A stretch of DNA of 64,000 bases from Triops longicaudatus. Lineage: Eukaryota > Arthropoda > Branchiopoda > Notostraca > Triopsidae. Below the pieces are notes generated by a model. It was not told the origin of the DNA. It did not search any database and saw only the letters and a list, made by a program, of their open reading frames with translations. Both the position numbers and the translations under genes were made by a program. Shown here piece by piece: positions 39,121 through 52,501 of this stretch. The stretch is taken from NCBI GenBank assembly GCA_022885665.1, contig JAGQDJ010000081.1, forward strand, positions 124,001-188,000, in the 5' to 3' direction. How positions within the stretch are numbered: position 1 is the stretch's first letter; every line of letters starts with the position of its first letter.

Positions 39121-40229
39121 TTTTTTCTATACACCACGAATACTCATTGGAATCACTATTGTCTGCAGGAGTCCACGTGTATTTATTTACAAATACGGGC
39201 TTTTCTGAGCCACCTATTAGAAATAAAGCCAAACTCAGATGCAATTACGATTCTTTCTCTAAAATATTTCTGAACAAACGGATTTCTGCGCATACATGCG
39301 GTTTTTGGCTATGGATTTTGAAAGTATCGAAAGTAATATCTTTTGAAAAGCACCAAATTTTTTTCCATATCTTAAAGAGTTTCGTTTTACATTTGTCACC
39401 TCAAAAAACTTTGTCGTTCAGTGGTATTAAAAGGAGGCTAAAGTCGAAAAATTATACAGTTTATTAGAAGCTATCCACAGTTGTGAAGGAGTCGAAGGGT
39501 TTCGCAAGTGTGGGGGAAAAAGTTGAAGAACTTCATAAATACCTCAAAGATACTGTGACCCCTAAGCTCTGGCAAACTGGTACATTCAGAAATGCGCCAT
39601 GTCCCACACCACACAACCCGGAAGTTCTTTTCTTCGAACCGAAATTATTCTTCAGGAAAGTGGTGACCTTTTCTTTATAGCGCGTAAAAATGTATGTCGA
39701 TATTAGATCTATTTTGTCATTACTTTTATTTTAAACTCGTTTTCACAAGCACCATCTCATGTCAGATGATATGAAGTCTGCAATAGAGACAAGACTATTG
39801 TTCACCACATTTGACATACTGCGTCATGAGATGATGAACGCCTGGAATGGACACGTTTCAGTGTCTGCCACACTGATGGATTCATCCACAGGAATCGAAC
39901 CCGAGAGAAACCGAGGTATCCTAGCCACTGGACCATGTGAACATTCAGGTCATTTTTTGTCTTATATTTTCAGATCCTACTTGTGAAATCCTTGCATTTT
40001 TATTCCTTTCAGTTCAACATGTAAAAGCTAAATTAAGCTCGGCATTGATTAAAAATAAAAAGAAAGAAAAACTACTCGTTCTTTTCACTAGTGTATAGTT
40101 AGCAGATTATAGCTTCCGACCCCACGATAAAACAGAAATATGCATTTCTTGCTCATATATAATGGTCCCTAAAATATCGTTGATTGCACGCATGATGTTA
40201 GACAGGCCATCCACACCTGATATCCTCTA
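39121..40229. other. Spacer between B3GALNT2 and PLK4
   Basis: Contains a tRNA-Glu-like pseudogene on the minus strand (39881-39941), the likely B3GALNT2 promoter near 39121-39300 and the PLK4 3' UTR. Plus-strand ORFs at 39147-39467 and 39483-39680 show no recognisable features. Confidence 0.55.
39881..39941 (-). pseudogene. tRNA-Glu(TTC)-like pseudogene
   Basis: The minus strand reads like a tRNA-Glu: acceptor TTCACA, A box TGGTCCAGTGGCTAGGATACC, anticodon loop TTTCTCT (TTC anticodon), B box GGTTCGATTCC. The variable-loop region and part of the T stem are missing, so it cannot fold as a normal tRNA. It is probably a decayed copy or the head of a tRNA-derived SINE. Confidence 0.65.
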
Positions 40230-43200
40230 CTACCTTGGTCCAGTTGTTGTTTTCTGTGCCATCGAACTGGCCCCGATACCAGCTTTAACCAGGTACTCAA
40301 CAGCTTTGGGAACCAAAGCTAGTTTCAGTTTAATATCATTTGGTAAAGGCTGCGTTGAAGAATAGTGAACGCATGAATCTAGGCTGGACTTCCTGAACAT
40401 CACGCCCTCTGATTGCGTGGAAACTTTCAAGTAACTCCCGTCGAAAAAGTTCACCTCTACGTCTCCATTCGTCTTCTGTAGTAAAACCCACAGGTAAGCA
40501 CATATAAAAATTTTTAAAGCTATTTACCTGAGACGCTTTTCCAATTCCTGGTACGTCCACAGACCTTGTTGTAGGAGAAACATCTCTTATTGTCAAGTTT
40601 TTGGACTGCAAGGTAGAACTTTCGAAAGAGTTCAACTACAATGAAAACAATTTATTTAATCTCTACTAAATGGAAAAACATATTTAATAATGGACTGAAC
40701 GACAAGTAAATAAGTAAATACACATATCATAACGAGGATATACCTTGCTTATGAATACGTTAGATTCTGGTGAGCGATTTTGAGACCTGTTTTCCTTATT
40801 TTCTAGCGCTCTGCGGGTACTCGTTGGCCTTCTTCCGATGACAATAGGAAACAAAGGTAAAGACGCATCTACGGTTTGCATCCCGCTTAAGGCTTCCTCC
40901 AACCGTAAACAGTGCTTCCAGATCTAAAAACAAATACAGCGTAAATCAATTCAACAGGTTAGCAACTGAAATTACTTCTTCGAAACGGTTCCACTGTTCT
41001 TTTAACTGCGCATTACTAATTTCGCCAGGATTAAACACCGTCACTCGCCCATTGTTAATGAGACTAAACTTGCCTTGCGAGTACGCAATTTTGCTCCCTA
41101 GGGAGAATAAAGAGTTTAGGCAAACATTTCAATAAAGCTGTTCTGCATTTACCTGAATAGAAACACGCTTCAGCGTCAGCATTTGGACCGTTTTCCATCA
41201 AAAGAAACTTAGCTTGACTACAATACAGAGTGATTTTTGGTGTTTTGGCTTTCACCAAACTGACAAACCGCTCCGCGTACAAGTATTTCTTCCAGTGTTG
41301 CGAAGGCAGATTTTCAAAGCTGTATATCGCATCCGCTCCACTTGTCGGTAGCGGAGGTGGAATGCTAGTAGCCACTACGCCTCTTCCGTCACCGGGATGG
41401 TATAATATAATCTAAAATACCAATTTACGTATTTTTCAGCATTTATTACGGCTAAGACTTTCACTAACTTACTCGTATGCCATCGGAAGAGATCCGACAT
41501 ACATCCATGATTTTTTCTACGCCATCTTTATTTCTTACAAATTCTAAACAGACTTCTCCGTCATCCAGTATCGACGCTATCGCATTTTTCGTCTTTTGTC
41601 GTGTGGGTCGCAGCCTTTGAGTGCTCAATGGTGAACAAAGACTCGACAAAGTCTGGTTGGTGTTAGGTTTCTTAAATACGGGTTTCGTTATACTCTGGTT
41701 CGTAGGTAAATCCTTTTCGACTGGACAGCTGCTTGAAGTTCGTAAGTGGTCGTGCCCTTGCACCGCAAGCCAAGAATCAACGTCGAAACGCAAAGGATTG
41801 CTGCCGCGGCAGTTGCATTCTCCGTAGTGAGAACAGCTTTGACATTGTTGGAAGTTGTGGCTGCAACCACAAGGAATAGGTTCTACGATAGGCGGATGAA
41901 ATTTGGGGCACCAGTTAGCATGACAGCTGGATGTAGTCTGACAGCACGAGTGTCCTTTGGGGAGGCTACATGTAGCAGCAAAATCTTCCGGTAAACTAGC
42001 ATGGGAATTGCAGCTGTACTGATCCCGAGGCCCGCATTCCGGTAACGACTGAGCACTCCGGTTTGTCCGACTGGGGACTGGCACAACCGGCGTATAACTG
42101 TGCTTCAACGAATTGTCGTAAGTTTCTGAAACTTGACGGAAGGCTAATAAGGGTTGATTTCTGCTTGGTTTGCAAGATTGAGAAGACTGTGTACGATAGG
42201 ACTTAAAGCTCGGGTTATCGGATAAGGAAGCCAGACCACTGTCATGAGAGTAGGCATGCGATGACTAATAAAAGAAGGAAATTAAAATACAAACAAGTCG
42301 AAAAATATAATTTGTACCTGAAGAATGAACGGGTGGGACAAGATATTCTGCAATTTAATCCTTTCCCGAGGATTTTTCTTTAAGCACTGTTTAATCAAAT
42401 CTTTAGCTTCTAGAGACAAACTATCTGGAAGCTTCAGAACGATTTCGCGTTAGATTAACATAAAACATAGGACGACTTGTCAGAAACCTGAAAATCAGCC
42501 ATAACAACTCTGGTTAACGTAGCTTTCACGCCGTCGGTGTCGAATGGAGGTCTCCCTACTAGCATTGTATACAAAAGGCAGCCAAGACCCCAAACATCAG
42601 CCTCTAAGCCGTGCGAACTTCGCGTAGCAACTTCGGGGGAAATATAATTAGGAGTTCCGCACATCGTGAGATGTTTTTCGTCCGGGCGTGCGAGCTGTGT
42701 CGCCAAGCCAAAGTCAGCGATTTTCTAGAAAAGATTGGGATCCATACGAAAACTTTCGGCTGAAATTTTATGAGAATAACATACCACTCGCATATCTTTC
42801 GTTAGTAGAAGATTGGCCAAGGACAAGTCCCGGTGCAGAATGTTGTGAGAATGTAAATACAGCATCCCTTCCACGACTTGGATCATGACTTGACGTGCTA
42901 TACAAGAACAACGCCTTCTGAATATGAATTGTCGTGTACTTTTCGTTACCTTCAGGCTCAGATAAACCTTTCCCAAGCGTTTTTATGTACTTTTGGAGCT
43001 CACCATTCTCACAATACTCTAGAACCAAGTAAACAAAATTCTGGTCTTCAAAATATGTATAAAGCTCAAGGATAGAAGGATGTTTCAATCGGGAATGTAT
43101 GCTGACTTCTTGCTTCACTCGGCCAACCATTCCAGCCGCTTGCATAAGGCGTTTATCAATCTTCCAAAAATTGGATTTATTATTGAATTAAGTACAACTC

Positions 43201-43398
43201 TTGTTAACTAACCATCTTTATAGCGACTACTTCGCCATTGTTAAAGCAAACAGCTCTGTGTACTGTAGCAAATCCTCCTTTTCCTATCTGCTCTAGGATG
43301 CTGTACGACTGTAAAATCAGGAAAAATTAAACAATGACAATATGACAAGTATGAATTACCTCACGGCAATCTGGGTATTTCGTATTATCCATATCCAT
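40230..43398 (-). CDS. PLK4: Polo-like kinase 4 (SAK)
   Basis: Master kinase of centriole duplication at the centrosome. Twelve exons: 43360-43398, 43213-43308, 42950-43160, 42785-42897, 42488-42724, 42318-42431, 41473-42264, 41153-41411, 40976-41097, 40744-40923, 40528-40635, 40230-40475; 2517 nt, 838 residues. Kinase domain: GKGGFATV P-loop (about 21-28), VAIKM lysine, ILHRDLSLANLLL, DFGLATQL from about 157, CGTPNYISPEVATRSSHGLE. A DSGLAS motif at about 278-283 matches the SCF-bTrCP phosphodegron. The linker then has 13 cysteines in about 76 residues (347-422). Polo-box sequence follows (RLRPTRQKTKNAIASILDDGEVCLEFV, GRGVVATS, YSFENLPSQHWKKYLYAERF). Polo box 3 is in the last exon (NGDVEVNFFDGSYLKVSTQ). 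Exon 4 uses the TATAG|CACGTC acceptor; the upstream AG gives a stop. It diverges from the RDH gene. Confidence 0.95.
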
Positions 43399-44208
43399 TA
43401 GTTGTGTATTCAATTTATTTATTAACACATTTTCATAAGCAAGCTTTGTTTTCTACTGTTTACCCGCCCCAGGCTTGCGCGCCAGTGAAATTGACAGTTC
43501 AAATTCAGCAAAGTGCTGCCATCTGATCGCATGTGGGATGGAGGTCTACTGTTTAAAAAATAAGCTAATTTTTCGAACAAAATCATATATCCAGTTAAAT
43601 AGCAGAATTTAGTTGTTTATAGACTTTACACTGTAATATTTTAAGAAAACTAAAACGAATGATAGGCGAGCTAAAATATTCTTACTGTGCGTGTACAATT
43701 CCTTCAATCGAGCACGGGCCCATTTAATATGTTATGCACGGGCAATTAATATGTTACCACTCGATTCTCTTAAGCGTATAGTTTCTGTTATTCCACAGTA
43801 ATAAAATAATGCTATCATATTTGGAGATGTAAATAACGTAGGACATGTATATAAGTTGTAATTCAAGTTTCACAGAATTTCCACGACCCTGTAATTCGAT
43901 GGGGTTTCTGTCAGCATTTTTTAAACAGTTACATTCTCGGAATAAACATAAATTAATTAAAGTACTATGTTGTAACTCAACACTTTTTACAATCACAGGA
44001 TATAAAATAATAATATTAACCAAACATAATATTTTTTCACTGCCGTTTCTTGAACGGCAGAAACTCCCAGAGGTCCTTTTTCATCAACGAAAAGGAGGCG
44101 TGGTTTCGAGCTCAAACGAGATATCTGTTTTGGAACTTTGTTTTCGTCTGTTGTTCTTACGATATATTGTTTGACTATTTCCAGATTCCTGGAAATTAGA
44201 TCAAAAGC
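43399..44208. promoter_or_regulatory. Shared upstream region of PLK4 and the RDH-like gene
   Basis: An 810-bp divergent intergenic interval. No ORF or repeat of note. A short inverted repeat around 44036-44057 (CTGCCGTTTCTTGAACGGCAG) lies about 160 bp before the RDH start. Core promoters of both genes must lie here; no TATA box was confidently assigned. Confidence 0.5.
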
Positions 44209-45397
44209 ATGCCGTTCTGGCAAGGATTATCTGTTGGGATTCTCGGTACTATTGCGGGATTGTATCTCTTTCGAAGATTTCGTTTATGGCAATGGGGAAC
44301 TTGCAACAGCCGTGAAAATTTGACAGGTAAAGTGATCATAATTACGGGGGCTACATCAGGCTTAGGTAAGGAAGCGGCCGAGGAGTTGGCGAAACGTGGT
44401 GCATTAGTTGTTATGGCTTGCAGGGATGTAAATTTGGGACGAAAAAATATTCAACAAGTCAAACAATCTTATCCTTCAGCACAGATGGTTAGTATCTCTG
44501 TTAATGGAATCCCATTAGCTGTATTCCAATAACAGTTATGCAAACAACTAATCGATCTTACTTTCGTCTAAACTTTTGGCAGGACGTAGTCCACTTGGAC
44601 CTATCCTCACTAGCGTCAGTCCGTACCTGCGCAGCCGAGATTTTAAATAAATATCCAGCCATTCATGTTCTAATTAACAATGCTGGTGTTTCCATTCCTG
44701 TTGATATGAAAAAAAAGACACAAGATGGATTCGAGATGCATTTCGGTGTGAACCACATCGGTCATTTTTTGCTTACAAACTTGCTCCTTGAACGTATCAA
44801 GGCGTCCGCGCCAAGTAGGTAAGATGGAATAGCGAGAAAAAAAAATAATACGTCATTCATTGCTTTTTCGTAGAATCGTTGTTGTTTCTTCAATGCTACA
44901 TGAACATGGGACAATAAATTTTGACGACCTTAATGGGGATCAGGACTCCGAAGATACTCAACGTCGTCACCATAACTCACCTGCTTACTGCAACTCCAAA
45001 CTTGCCAACGCTCTTTTCGGCGTAGCTCTAACGAAACGTATGTCAGACTCCGACGTTAACGTTTATACGGTCTGTCCTGGCTGGGTCCGGACAAGTCTTT
45101 TCCGTTATAGTTCCGTGCCGTGGTATGCGTGGTTTTTCCTGCTACCAGTTACCTTCGTATTTATGCGCCCACCTTCCTCGGTAAGACCAATGTTTCGCGC
45201 AACGAGTAATGAAATATCTTAATGTATGACATCCGCAGGGCATCCAAACAATTGTGCATTGCGCCGTTTGCCCAGAAACAGCACAAGAATCGGGATGTTT
45301 TTATAGAAACGTTCGTCCCTACCAAAGCAAAGCGAATTTGAGTGTCGAATTAGCTGACAAGCTGTGGAAAGTATCAGAAGCAATGTGTGGAATTTAA
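44209..45397 (+). CDS. Retinol dehydrogenase 11-14-like short-chain dehydrogenase
   Basis: NAD(P)-dependent SDR of the RDH11/12/13/14 group, probably membrane-anchored and acting on retinoids or other lipid aldehydes. Four exons: 44209-44487, 44583-44818, 44874-45180, 45239-45397; 981 nt, 326 residues. An N-terminal hydrophobic anchor (about 4-21) is followed by the cofactor motif TGATSGLG (46-53), LDLSSLASV, NNAG (125-128), the catalytic YxxxK (Y210, K214, preceded by SPA) and PGWVRT. The C-terminal part (GIQTIVHCAV, GCFYRNVRP) is typical of the RDH group. It is divergent from PLK4 and convergent with the GT43 gene (437 bp between stops). Exact orthology within RDH11-14 is not resolved. Confidence 0.9.
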
Positions 45398-45833
45398 AAG
45401 TTGTGTTTTCCAAAGGCCATCGAAGGCAAAAATCTATTCTACTTGCAAAACTCGTGATTTTAGCACACAAGACGTAATATCATATAAACCTGCCTCAGGA
45501 TGGTTTCAAACGCCTTCTCTATCACAATATTTTTCTTTGCTCGACACCTGAATCTACACGGGGAAGTCCATGGAAAGGAATAAAAGGCAGTATCTAAGAA
45601 TCGCAATGCGTAATGAAAAGTAAGCATCACTTGGAACAATACACCTTTCAATGAGAACGTCACAGTTAGAATTCAACTCACGTTCAACATACTCAACAGA
45701 ATAGAAACATGTGAAAGGAAAGTTGAATGATCTCACGGAGTTTTTAACACTTAAATAGTTGCTACAGCTTAAATCAATTCGAGTTCATGAAATATCAGAC
45801 TCCAAAGATTGGCACGTTGATATCGAATACTTT

Positions 45834-47313
45834 TTATGGTTGACAGCCAGAAGTAGTGGTCTCTAGCTCGCCATTGTCTGTTCCAGGATAGCGTAATAAC
45901 GTGACCAGACTCTCTTTTCCTATATAAATAAAGTATATGAAAACTGAAGAAATAAAACTCTAAAAATACACACAAAAGCCACTGAAAAATTTGAACTGAC
46001 TTTACCTGCCTTAGACATTGTAGCGAGTCCCATTTTATGAGCAGACCGAAGCAGAAGCTCTAAATTTTCACCCCAGCTACAACGAGCTTTGGGCGGTTGG
46101 TATCGGGCATGGTTTACTTGCACTGTGCGGGTATGCCAGACAAGAATCTATGCAACGCCATAAAATTTCTAAATTTTGCAGCATTCTTTAACAAGTACTT
46201 CTTACTTTAGTGCAGTTGTTCGCTTTCGGCTTAATATCACTACTTTGGAGGTTTAACGCTTGGAGGAACAAGTCTTCTTCATACCCAGCTTTGTAGGGAA
46301 TAGTAGCATTAGGATGCTGTAATAAATACTTGACCGAGACTGCAAAACCAGCCATATCTATGGCAAACTTTCTTTTGGCAGGCCATGAATCAAAGAAGCC
46401 TATCACTTGACCCTATAAAGAATAAGAAATAATGTTCAGACAGTGTTTTTTGCAAGACAGATTACGTTCGGAGGTAAGAAGTTTTTAAATATTATTTACT
46501 TGGTCGACAATGGGGGATGAGACGGCATACTCGCCGACTAAACCCACAGGGAACATGGAAACTTTTTGAGTGTCACGAATTTCATCAAAGAGACGCAAAT
46601 CAAATGTATTATCGTCATCCCCGAAATAGATGACTCCATCATCGATATGTTCCCTTATCCAGCGGAGTGCAGCACGGCGATTAGAAACGCCTCTTGGTAC
46701 AATATGTTCTTTCCGAAATTTCATAGGCATAGCACTCGCCAAGTGGGTAAACGGAAGACCTGTAATATAAGGAATACTAGTTTTTGTTAAATAATTTAAG
46801 GATTCCAACAGAAGAAATTACCTAAACGGAGAAGAAACTGGGTCAGGTCCTTGTTGCATGTGTTAGCGTCTTCAACAACGATCCAATGGAGGGCAGGGAC
46901 ATGGAGTAAAGTCTGCCCTAAGCGTATTAGCTCGGGCATTTGCACAGGACGGCTGTAAGTAGGAGTAATGAAATGAATTGTGGGAAGTTCATTAGGAAGA
47001 GGTGCGGATTTTCCCTACACAAAAAATTAATTCGCAATTAATACACAAACTGAGGAATCTAATACTGTCTCACCTGAAAACGAACATGACAAGCTAGGAA
47101 GGTTTCGACTGGGGGTGCCGTGGCATGGGGAAGCATAGATAAACTGAGAGATTGCGACGATACCAACGAATTATCATTACTATTGTTTCTGAATCCAAAG
47201 CTTTCACTCTGCAGCGTCAGGATTCCGAAATACAATATCAAACAAAAGAGGCTGGCCAGGACCAGATAAACGGGTTTGCGAAACCCAAACATATCCTGCA
47301 CGGAAACCTCCAT
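45834..47313 (-). CDS. Beta-1,3-glucuronyltransferase (GT43, GlcAT family)
   Basis: Golgi type II enzyme that transfers glucuronic acid, for example onto the proteoglycan linker tetrasaccharide (GlcAT-I/B3GAT3) or HNK-1 precursors. Six exons: 47074-47313, 46822-47014, 46500-46759, 46206-46412, 46006-46147, 45834-45919; 1128 nt, 375 residues. Signal-anchor around residues 12-33 (YLVLASLFCLILYFGILTL). GT43 motifs: TIHFITPTYSRPVQMPEL, HWIVVEDA, RGVSNRRAALRW, the DXD site FGDDDNTFDL (about 190-198), FPVGLVGEYAVSSPIV, FAIDMAGFAVSV, AGYEEDLFLQAL and ILVWHTRT. The tail after WHTRT is longer than in B3GAT3 and not conserved. Start ATG at 47313; a second ATG at 47293 is also possible. GlcAT-I versus -P/-S is not settled. 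Confidence 0.9.
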
Positions 47314-48519
47314 TAGAAGTGAATCCACAGCAGTACGTCAGAACCAATGAAATTACCACGCAAGAATGGTTCGCATGGCACGTCAGCAAGACGCTTATGA
47401 GTGATGTCTTTAGTCTACTATCTCTGTTGGGCTTTCGAGCTGTTCATGACCTGGAATGAATAAAAGTTAAGCAGGAGCAGAACAACAATATGCAGAGGAA
47501 TGAAATTCGTCCTAGCAGCGAAAGGAATAGAAGAACAGCTAAACAAACAAGGAACAGAGAGTAACATATGCACCGATACTAGTTGAATAACCTTATATTG
47601 TACAAGGAACAAAGCAAAGTTCAAAGGTATCTACAATACCAGTCGACCATTCCAGATTTCATTTCAGAAGGTAAAAAAGAACTAACATCGTTGGGGTCGG
47701 AGGCTTGTCCCTACAGAGAAATCCAGTGACAGACAAGACACTAAACGCCAAAGTTATTTAAAAGAAGGTTGGGCCATTGTGGTCGCTAGCGTTTGAATCT
47801 CCTGAATGGTGCGTCAGCGGACGGAAGCCAATCAGCGTGAAGGACCACAAAAGCGATTGACCAGTCATCGTAAATGTTATGTTCTGACTTCAAATTTGAT
47901 TTTATAAAAAAATTCCTTTATCAATTTATCTACTGTGCATTATTTAATATATTGTCTTAAATCACAATATCAATCATGTATTTTCCGTGTACTAATAGGG
48001 AAATTTCGCGCAGCGAAAAGCGATGTTGGTTAGAAACGAGAAAAATGTAGGAAATAAATATGCGAGTGCAAGCAATAGAAAGAAAGCTACCTACCAGAGT
48101 TTAATAATATGACATACATGTATTTGGCAAGAAATACAAGAATCACTCACATCCTCTGTCAAGGAGGAGCGCATAATAGGTAACGTCTGTTCTCACTTGC
48201 ATTTGAAAAAACGCGCGCTTTCCCGTGACATGACGGTTCAACGCTACGTTTCCCGCCACGGGACGGCCTAACTTTTTAAACTGCCTTTTGCGGACGAGCC
48301 AACCCTAGAAGTGCTACTCTCTAGCGGGAATAAAAGTTGGAATACGTTCAGAAAAATTTTAAGCTTTCAGGAAACATTTTTGCGAAGGAAAATTACTCCA
48401 GGCCATGAAGGCAAGGAGCCTGCCTTTTGCAGAGGATAGGAGAGCATATTACGGTAAGTGGCAGGGAAGAGATTAGTGAATACCTTGTGGATGTTTGAGG
48501 GGGACATTTTAAACTACAC

Positions 48520-48660
48520 TTAACTAAAACGACTAAACCCAATTGAATCTAATCCAACTTAACCTAGTCTAACTAACCTAACCTAATTTAACATAACTTA
48601 ATATAAAATAATTGAACCTAAAATTATCAAACTTAACTCTAAACTAGATAGTTAGATCTT
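48520..48660. repeat. Degenerate AACCTAA/AACTTAA-rich tract
   Basis: A run of pentamer- to heptamer-like units related to ACCTAA, ACTTAA and ATCTAA. A similar tract with both orientations occurs at about 55350-55550 in MRPL2 intron 1. It resembles degraded telomere-type (TTAGG) satellite, but the units are too irregular to claim true interstitial telomeric sequence. Confidence 0.5.
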
Positions 48661-49754
48661 TCATAATTTAATTTAGTTGATAGTTCTTAATGCAAAGTTT
48701 AAAGAAGTTAATTTTCAGAATTGACAAAATTTAAATTCAGTTAAAAATGAAAGTAGGTTACGACTGGGAACGCAAACAGGTCCTCCTGCACATCAGTTGA
48801 TCAATTCCCGATTATCCCGTCGAGTCATACATACAGAGAAGTACAACACTTCAAATGTGTCACTTTACTTGCATTACGGCCCCTCTAGTAACCACAAGCC
48901 GAAACTCGCAAGTTGTCTCCTCCGCTAAAGGTAGCTTTCAGCCGCACCTCAATTATGGTAGCGTTATCAAAGAAGTTGCAGAATCTCAACAATTTTGGTT
49001 GGGGTGCGTTGCTTATCACAAAACATTTCCGCCAATACTGAAACGGAAATGAAAGTGGCCACGGCCATGGCTTTTGCGGATAATTTAACAAAATTAGGAA
49101 AAGTGGTCAGACAACTTATTTATGGTATGATTTTGCATCCATGAGTAGTATTCGTCAATGTGGTTGAAGTAACTTTTGTTAGAAAATGGCTTCGCTAAAT
49201 TTTCAAATTTAAAATAACACTTTTGCGCCTTTTACTGATGTCAAAATTTGCAAACTCTCTCAATAACATCCCACTCAACATTCCTTGACATACAGTACAA
49301 GTATCCTTTAAATGAGATTAACGACGTGATACTTACTGCGGTTAAAGTTTTTCGAATTGTTTTCGACTTAGAGGACAATTAGACTAGCTACTTCGACATT
49401 GCTTATCTGACTTTCAAGATGTTCAGGTAAAGAAGTGTTCCGATAAATACAAAGGAAAGTTTTTTACCCCAAGAAAAAGAAAAATATGAGCTCTATTTTG
49501 AAATGTTAACGAAGCCGTTTTAAACACAGCGTAATCCGCTTTAAAAAAAAAAAAAAGGCTCAGGACCGGATGGACAGTGTTCAAGTAGACCGAGTATTCA
49601 AATATATGAAGTTGAATTGAATTAAATGGGCTTAAACAGGATCGTGTATTAAAAGTGTATTTTCTTGAAAAGTACGTCAGTCAGTTCATATGTAAAAACT
49701 AGCTCTGGGCCTATAATGTAATTGAATTAGGCTAATGCTTGCCTCACATTGTTT

Positions 49755-49921
49755 TAGCGGTTCCCAAACTGTGCGCTGCGACTATCTTATGAGGGCACTG
49801 CCACGTTCACAGAGACTTCAACTTGAAATCGAGTTTAGTACACGAGGTTTTACAATGAGGAGCTGCGGCACAGGACTTGAAACGTCAAGGGCGCTGCGAG
49901 CAAGAAGTTTGGGAACCTTTG
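49755..49921. mobile_element. hAT-like palindromic element remnant
   Basis: The ends GGTTCCCAAACT (left) and AGTTTGGGAACC (right) are inverted repeats, and GCGCTGCGA recurs near both ends. The GGTTCCCAAACT end type is common in hAT/Charlie-like MITEs. No clear 8-bp TSD survives. A related left end lies at about 35343-35390. Confidence 0.55.
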
Positions 49922-52345
49922 CCCTGAATTGGGTTGCTCCGCTCCTCTGCTCCGGCATATCCCATAACGGAATACTTAAGCTTAATTACAATTCTAATTA
50001 AATTGAGTAAAACATCGATTAGGTACGAAAGTTAGCAAGATAACTTGTGTTCTAACTTTCCTTTTTTACTGTCGACGCAAAACTATTGTGCGAGTACTGA
50101 GCCTGAAAACTTTTTCGGATACTTCGGCCGGTTAAAGCGGCGGTTTGCAACGAACTGGACCATATAAGGGAATTTTACTATAAAAATCGGAGCACCGGAG
50201 CAAGAAAAAGCCTGGCTGCTCGGGCTCCGCTCCTGGCGAAAACCCCTTGCTCCACTGCTCCGCACTCAAAGCCAATTCAAAGTTCCAAAGCTCTGCTAAA
50301 GACTACATCAGAAGCTGTCCAAACTGCGGCCCCGGAGCAGGATACAGCCCCAAAAGGACTTCAGTCCGGCCCTCGACCACTTCGACGATAAATCACAATG
50401 ATTTTTTTTATTATCAAGCGTTGAATTTCGTAGCATATTATTTGTTGTTCTTAGCTAAGGTAAAAGAGAATGTTAGGCATAACGGGAATAAAACTAGTTA
50501 AGACTTTTCTAGAGAACTTCCTCACTGCTAGAATAAGCCTTAGTCGCTACGCCTCCAACAGGCCAGAACAGCACTCAAACAGTGAAAAGTTTTCAGGTAG
50601 GTTTTTTTTTTTTTTTTTTTTTTTTTACTTAGAGCAAAATTTCGGCAGTAAATTTTGGTTTGAAACCTTGACTGCGATTTCGTTTCAATTTCAGTTTGCT
50701 AAACATACATTTCCAAAGTAATTTTAAAAGAAAGTAACTAAAATTCAATATTAGTTGACAAAGTAATGGAAACCTCCTGAAATACCTCGAATCTTACTAG
50801 AGTTTGTCTACACTAGTCTACTACATGAAAGCAGCAGTCCAACTGGCAATTTTCACTACACCTATAACTCTCATGACACTGGTTGCCGAATTTGAAATTC
50901 TACAGTATATTTCAGTAGCATACACGGAGATGACGATTACTTAGAAATTGGAGAGATCTTAATTTTTATTAATGTTTTCTGATCAGGAGCTTTCAAATCA
51001 GCGGAGTTCTAGATCACAGATAAATTTGATTTCAGCAGCAATTATTCGCTTTTCGTTTTGGAAGCTTAAAGTTGGGGTAGAGCTAACAGTGCTTATGGCC
51101 AATTATATGGAAGGTATTTTTGGACGGTTTCGTAAGCGAAGATAAAAAAGTGAAAAGCTTTGTCGGAGTTACTTTTTATGCACACAAATGTAAAGCTTTT
51201 TTGAAAAACGGCTTGGTTGATTTTTAAAATTGAGAGTAGATTGTTCGCACTTCAGTCGACGTTGAAAAAAATGCAAACTCTGTTGTAGTCACCACACTCA
51301 ATATTTTTAAGGATAATGTTCGTGTGAACTCTATAAACTGGATGAGACATTTCTTGTTAACATCTTCATGTTCTTTTTAATTAAGTTTGTCTTTAAGCAT
51401 AATAACCTCAAAATAGCCCACATGACATTCAAGACATTCACGTATTGTACTGAACAAAAAAAGTTTGCATAGGAAACCACAGAAGTGTAATTGAACCTCT
51501 TGATGCTGATTAACCTGGATTAAGTGTTCACGGGTTTGAACACAGTATAAGGTTTATGCAGTAGGGTAACAGGGCTATTTTCCAATGTTAAAGTTTTCCG
51601 CTGCTTTCTCGATCACTTGAGTACATTCAGGTAAAGGGCCGGAATAGAAAAAGCTATGTTCGCAAATCTACCTATCAGTGCAAGTGCAGTTCAAAAATCG
51701 TCCCGGTTGTTCAGAAAGCGCTTAGTTTTAATCTATTGCTTTAAGAACACAAACACACTGTAGACTATTTCGCATTACCCAGGTTGCAGTACGAGGAGGC
51801 AGTCTATTTTGCAACCCATACATAGGTGTAGTATAGTATAGAGGTTCAGCCCATACTTTAAATTACATGTGTAATGGGTACTAATCTATTATAAGCCCCG
51901 TAACTAATGCAAAAGTTTGAAAAATTCCTGGGTTGAATTTACGTAATTTGTTGTAAAATTAAGTCACTGTTAATAGTAAAGTAAATTGTGTTGATAAATT
52001 AAGTTAACTTAAGAAATTGTAATAATACATTTAATAATAATTTTCATAATAAATTGTAAGTAATAAAGTTTAAGTAATTTTACGGGGCGTTTAATAGATA
52101 AGTACCTTTATATGATTATTTTGCGTCTGTATACGAGTAGTTTAAAGTTAGTTAAAGCTTGTAATTAAAAAAAGTAATTTATATTATTTGTATTAGACAT
52201 AGAAAGCAGGGGAAAGGTAAGAAGAGAAAGGTCTCCAGTCCCCCGCTTTTGGATTATTGTTGTTCCCTTTGTTTACTTTTTCTTTCGTGGGCTTGGAATG
52301 TCTATCCTGGGTACGATGGGCAAGTCTGTGAATCCATGTCCTCCG

Positions 52346-52501
52346 CAGGGCCGGATTATAATAGAAGCTAAGTAGGCTGCAGCCTAGGGGCCCGTGGTGT
52401 GGCGGGGCCCGTATAAAAAGTACTCTTTCTCAGCAACACACATTCATTAATGGCCGCGGATACGTCAGCCTAGGGGCCCGTAAAGACTTAATCCGGCCCT
52501 G
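52346..52501. mobile_element. hAT-type MITE, 156 bp, with perfect 8-bp TSD
   Basis: A perfect 13-bp terminal inverted repeat CAGGGCCGGATTA and an exact 8-bp duplication GTCCTCCG at 52338-52345 and 52502-52509. The interior has two copies of GCCTAGGGGCCCGT. No ORF. The perfect TIR and TSD suggest a comparatively recent insertion. Confidence 0.92.

Noticed and set aside
42902..42930. Upstream AG acceptor (ATATTCAG) for PLK4 exon 4
   Set aside because: With the exon 3 phase it leads to an in-frame stop; the TATAG acceptor at 42898 restores the conserved ARQVMIQVVEGMLYLHSH.
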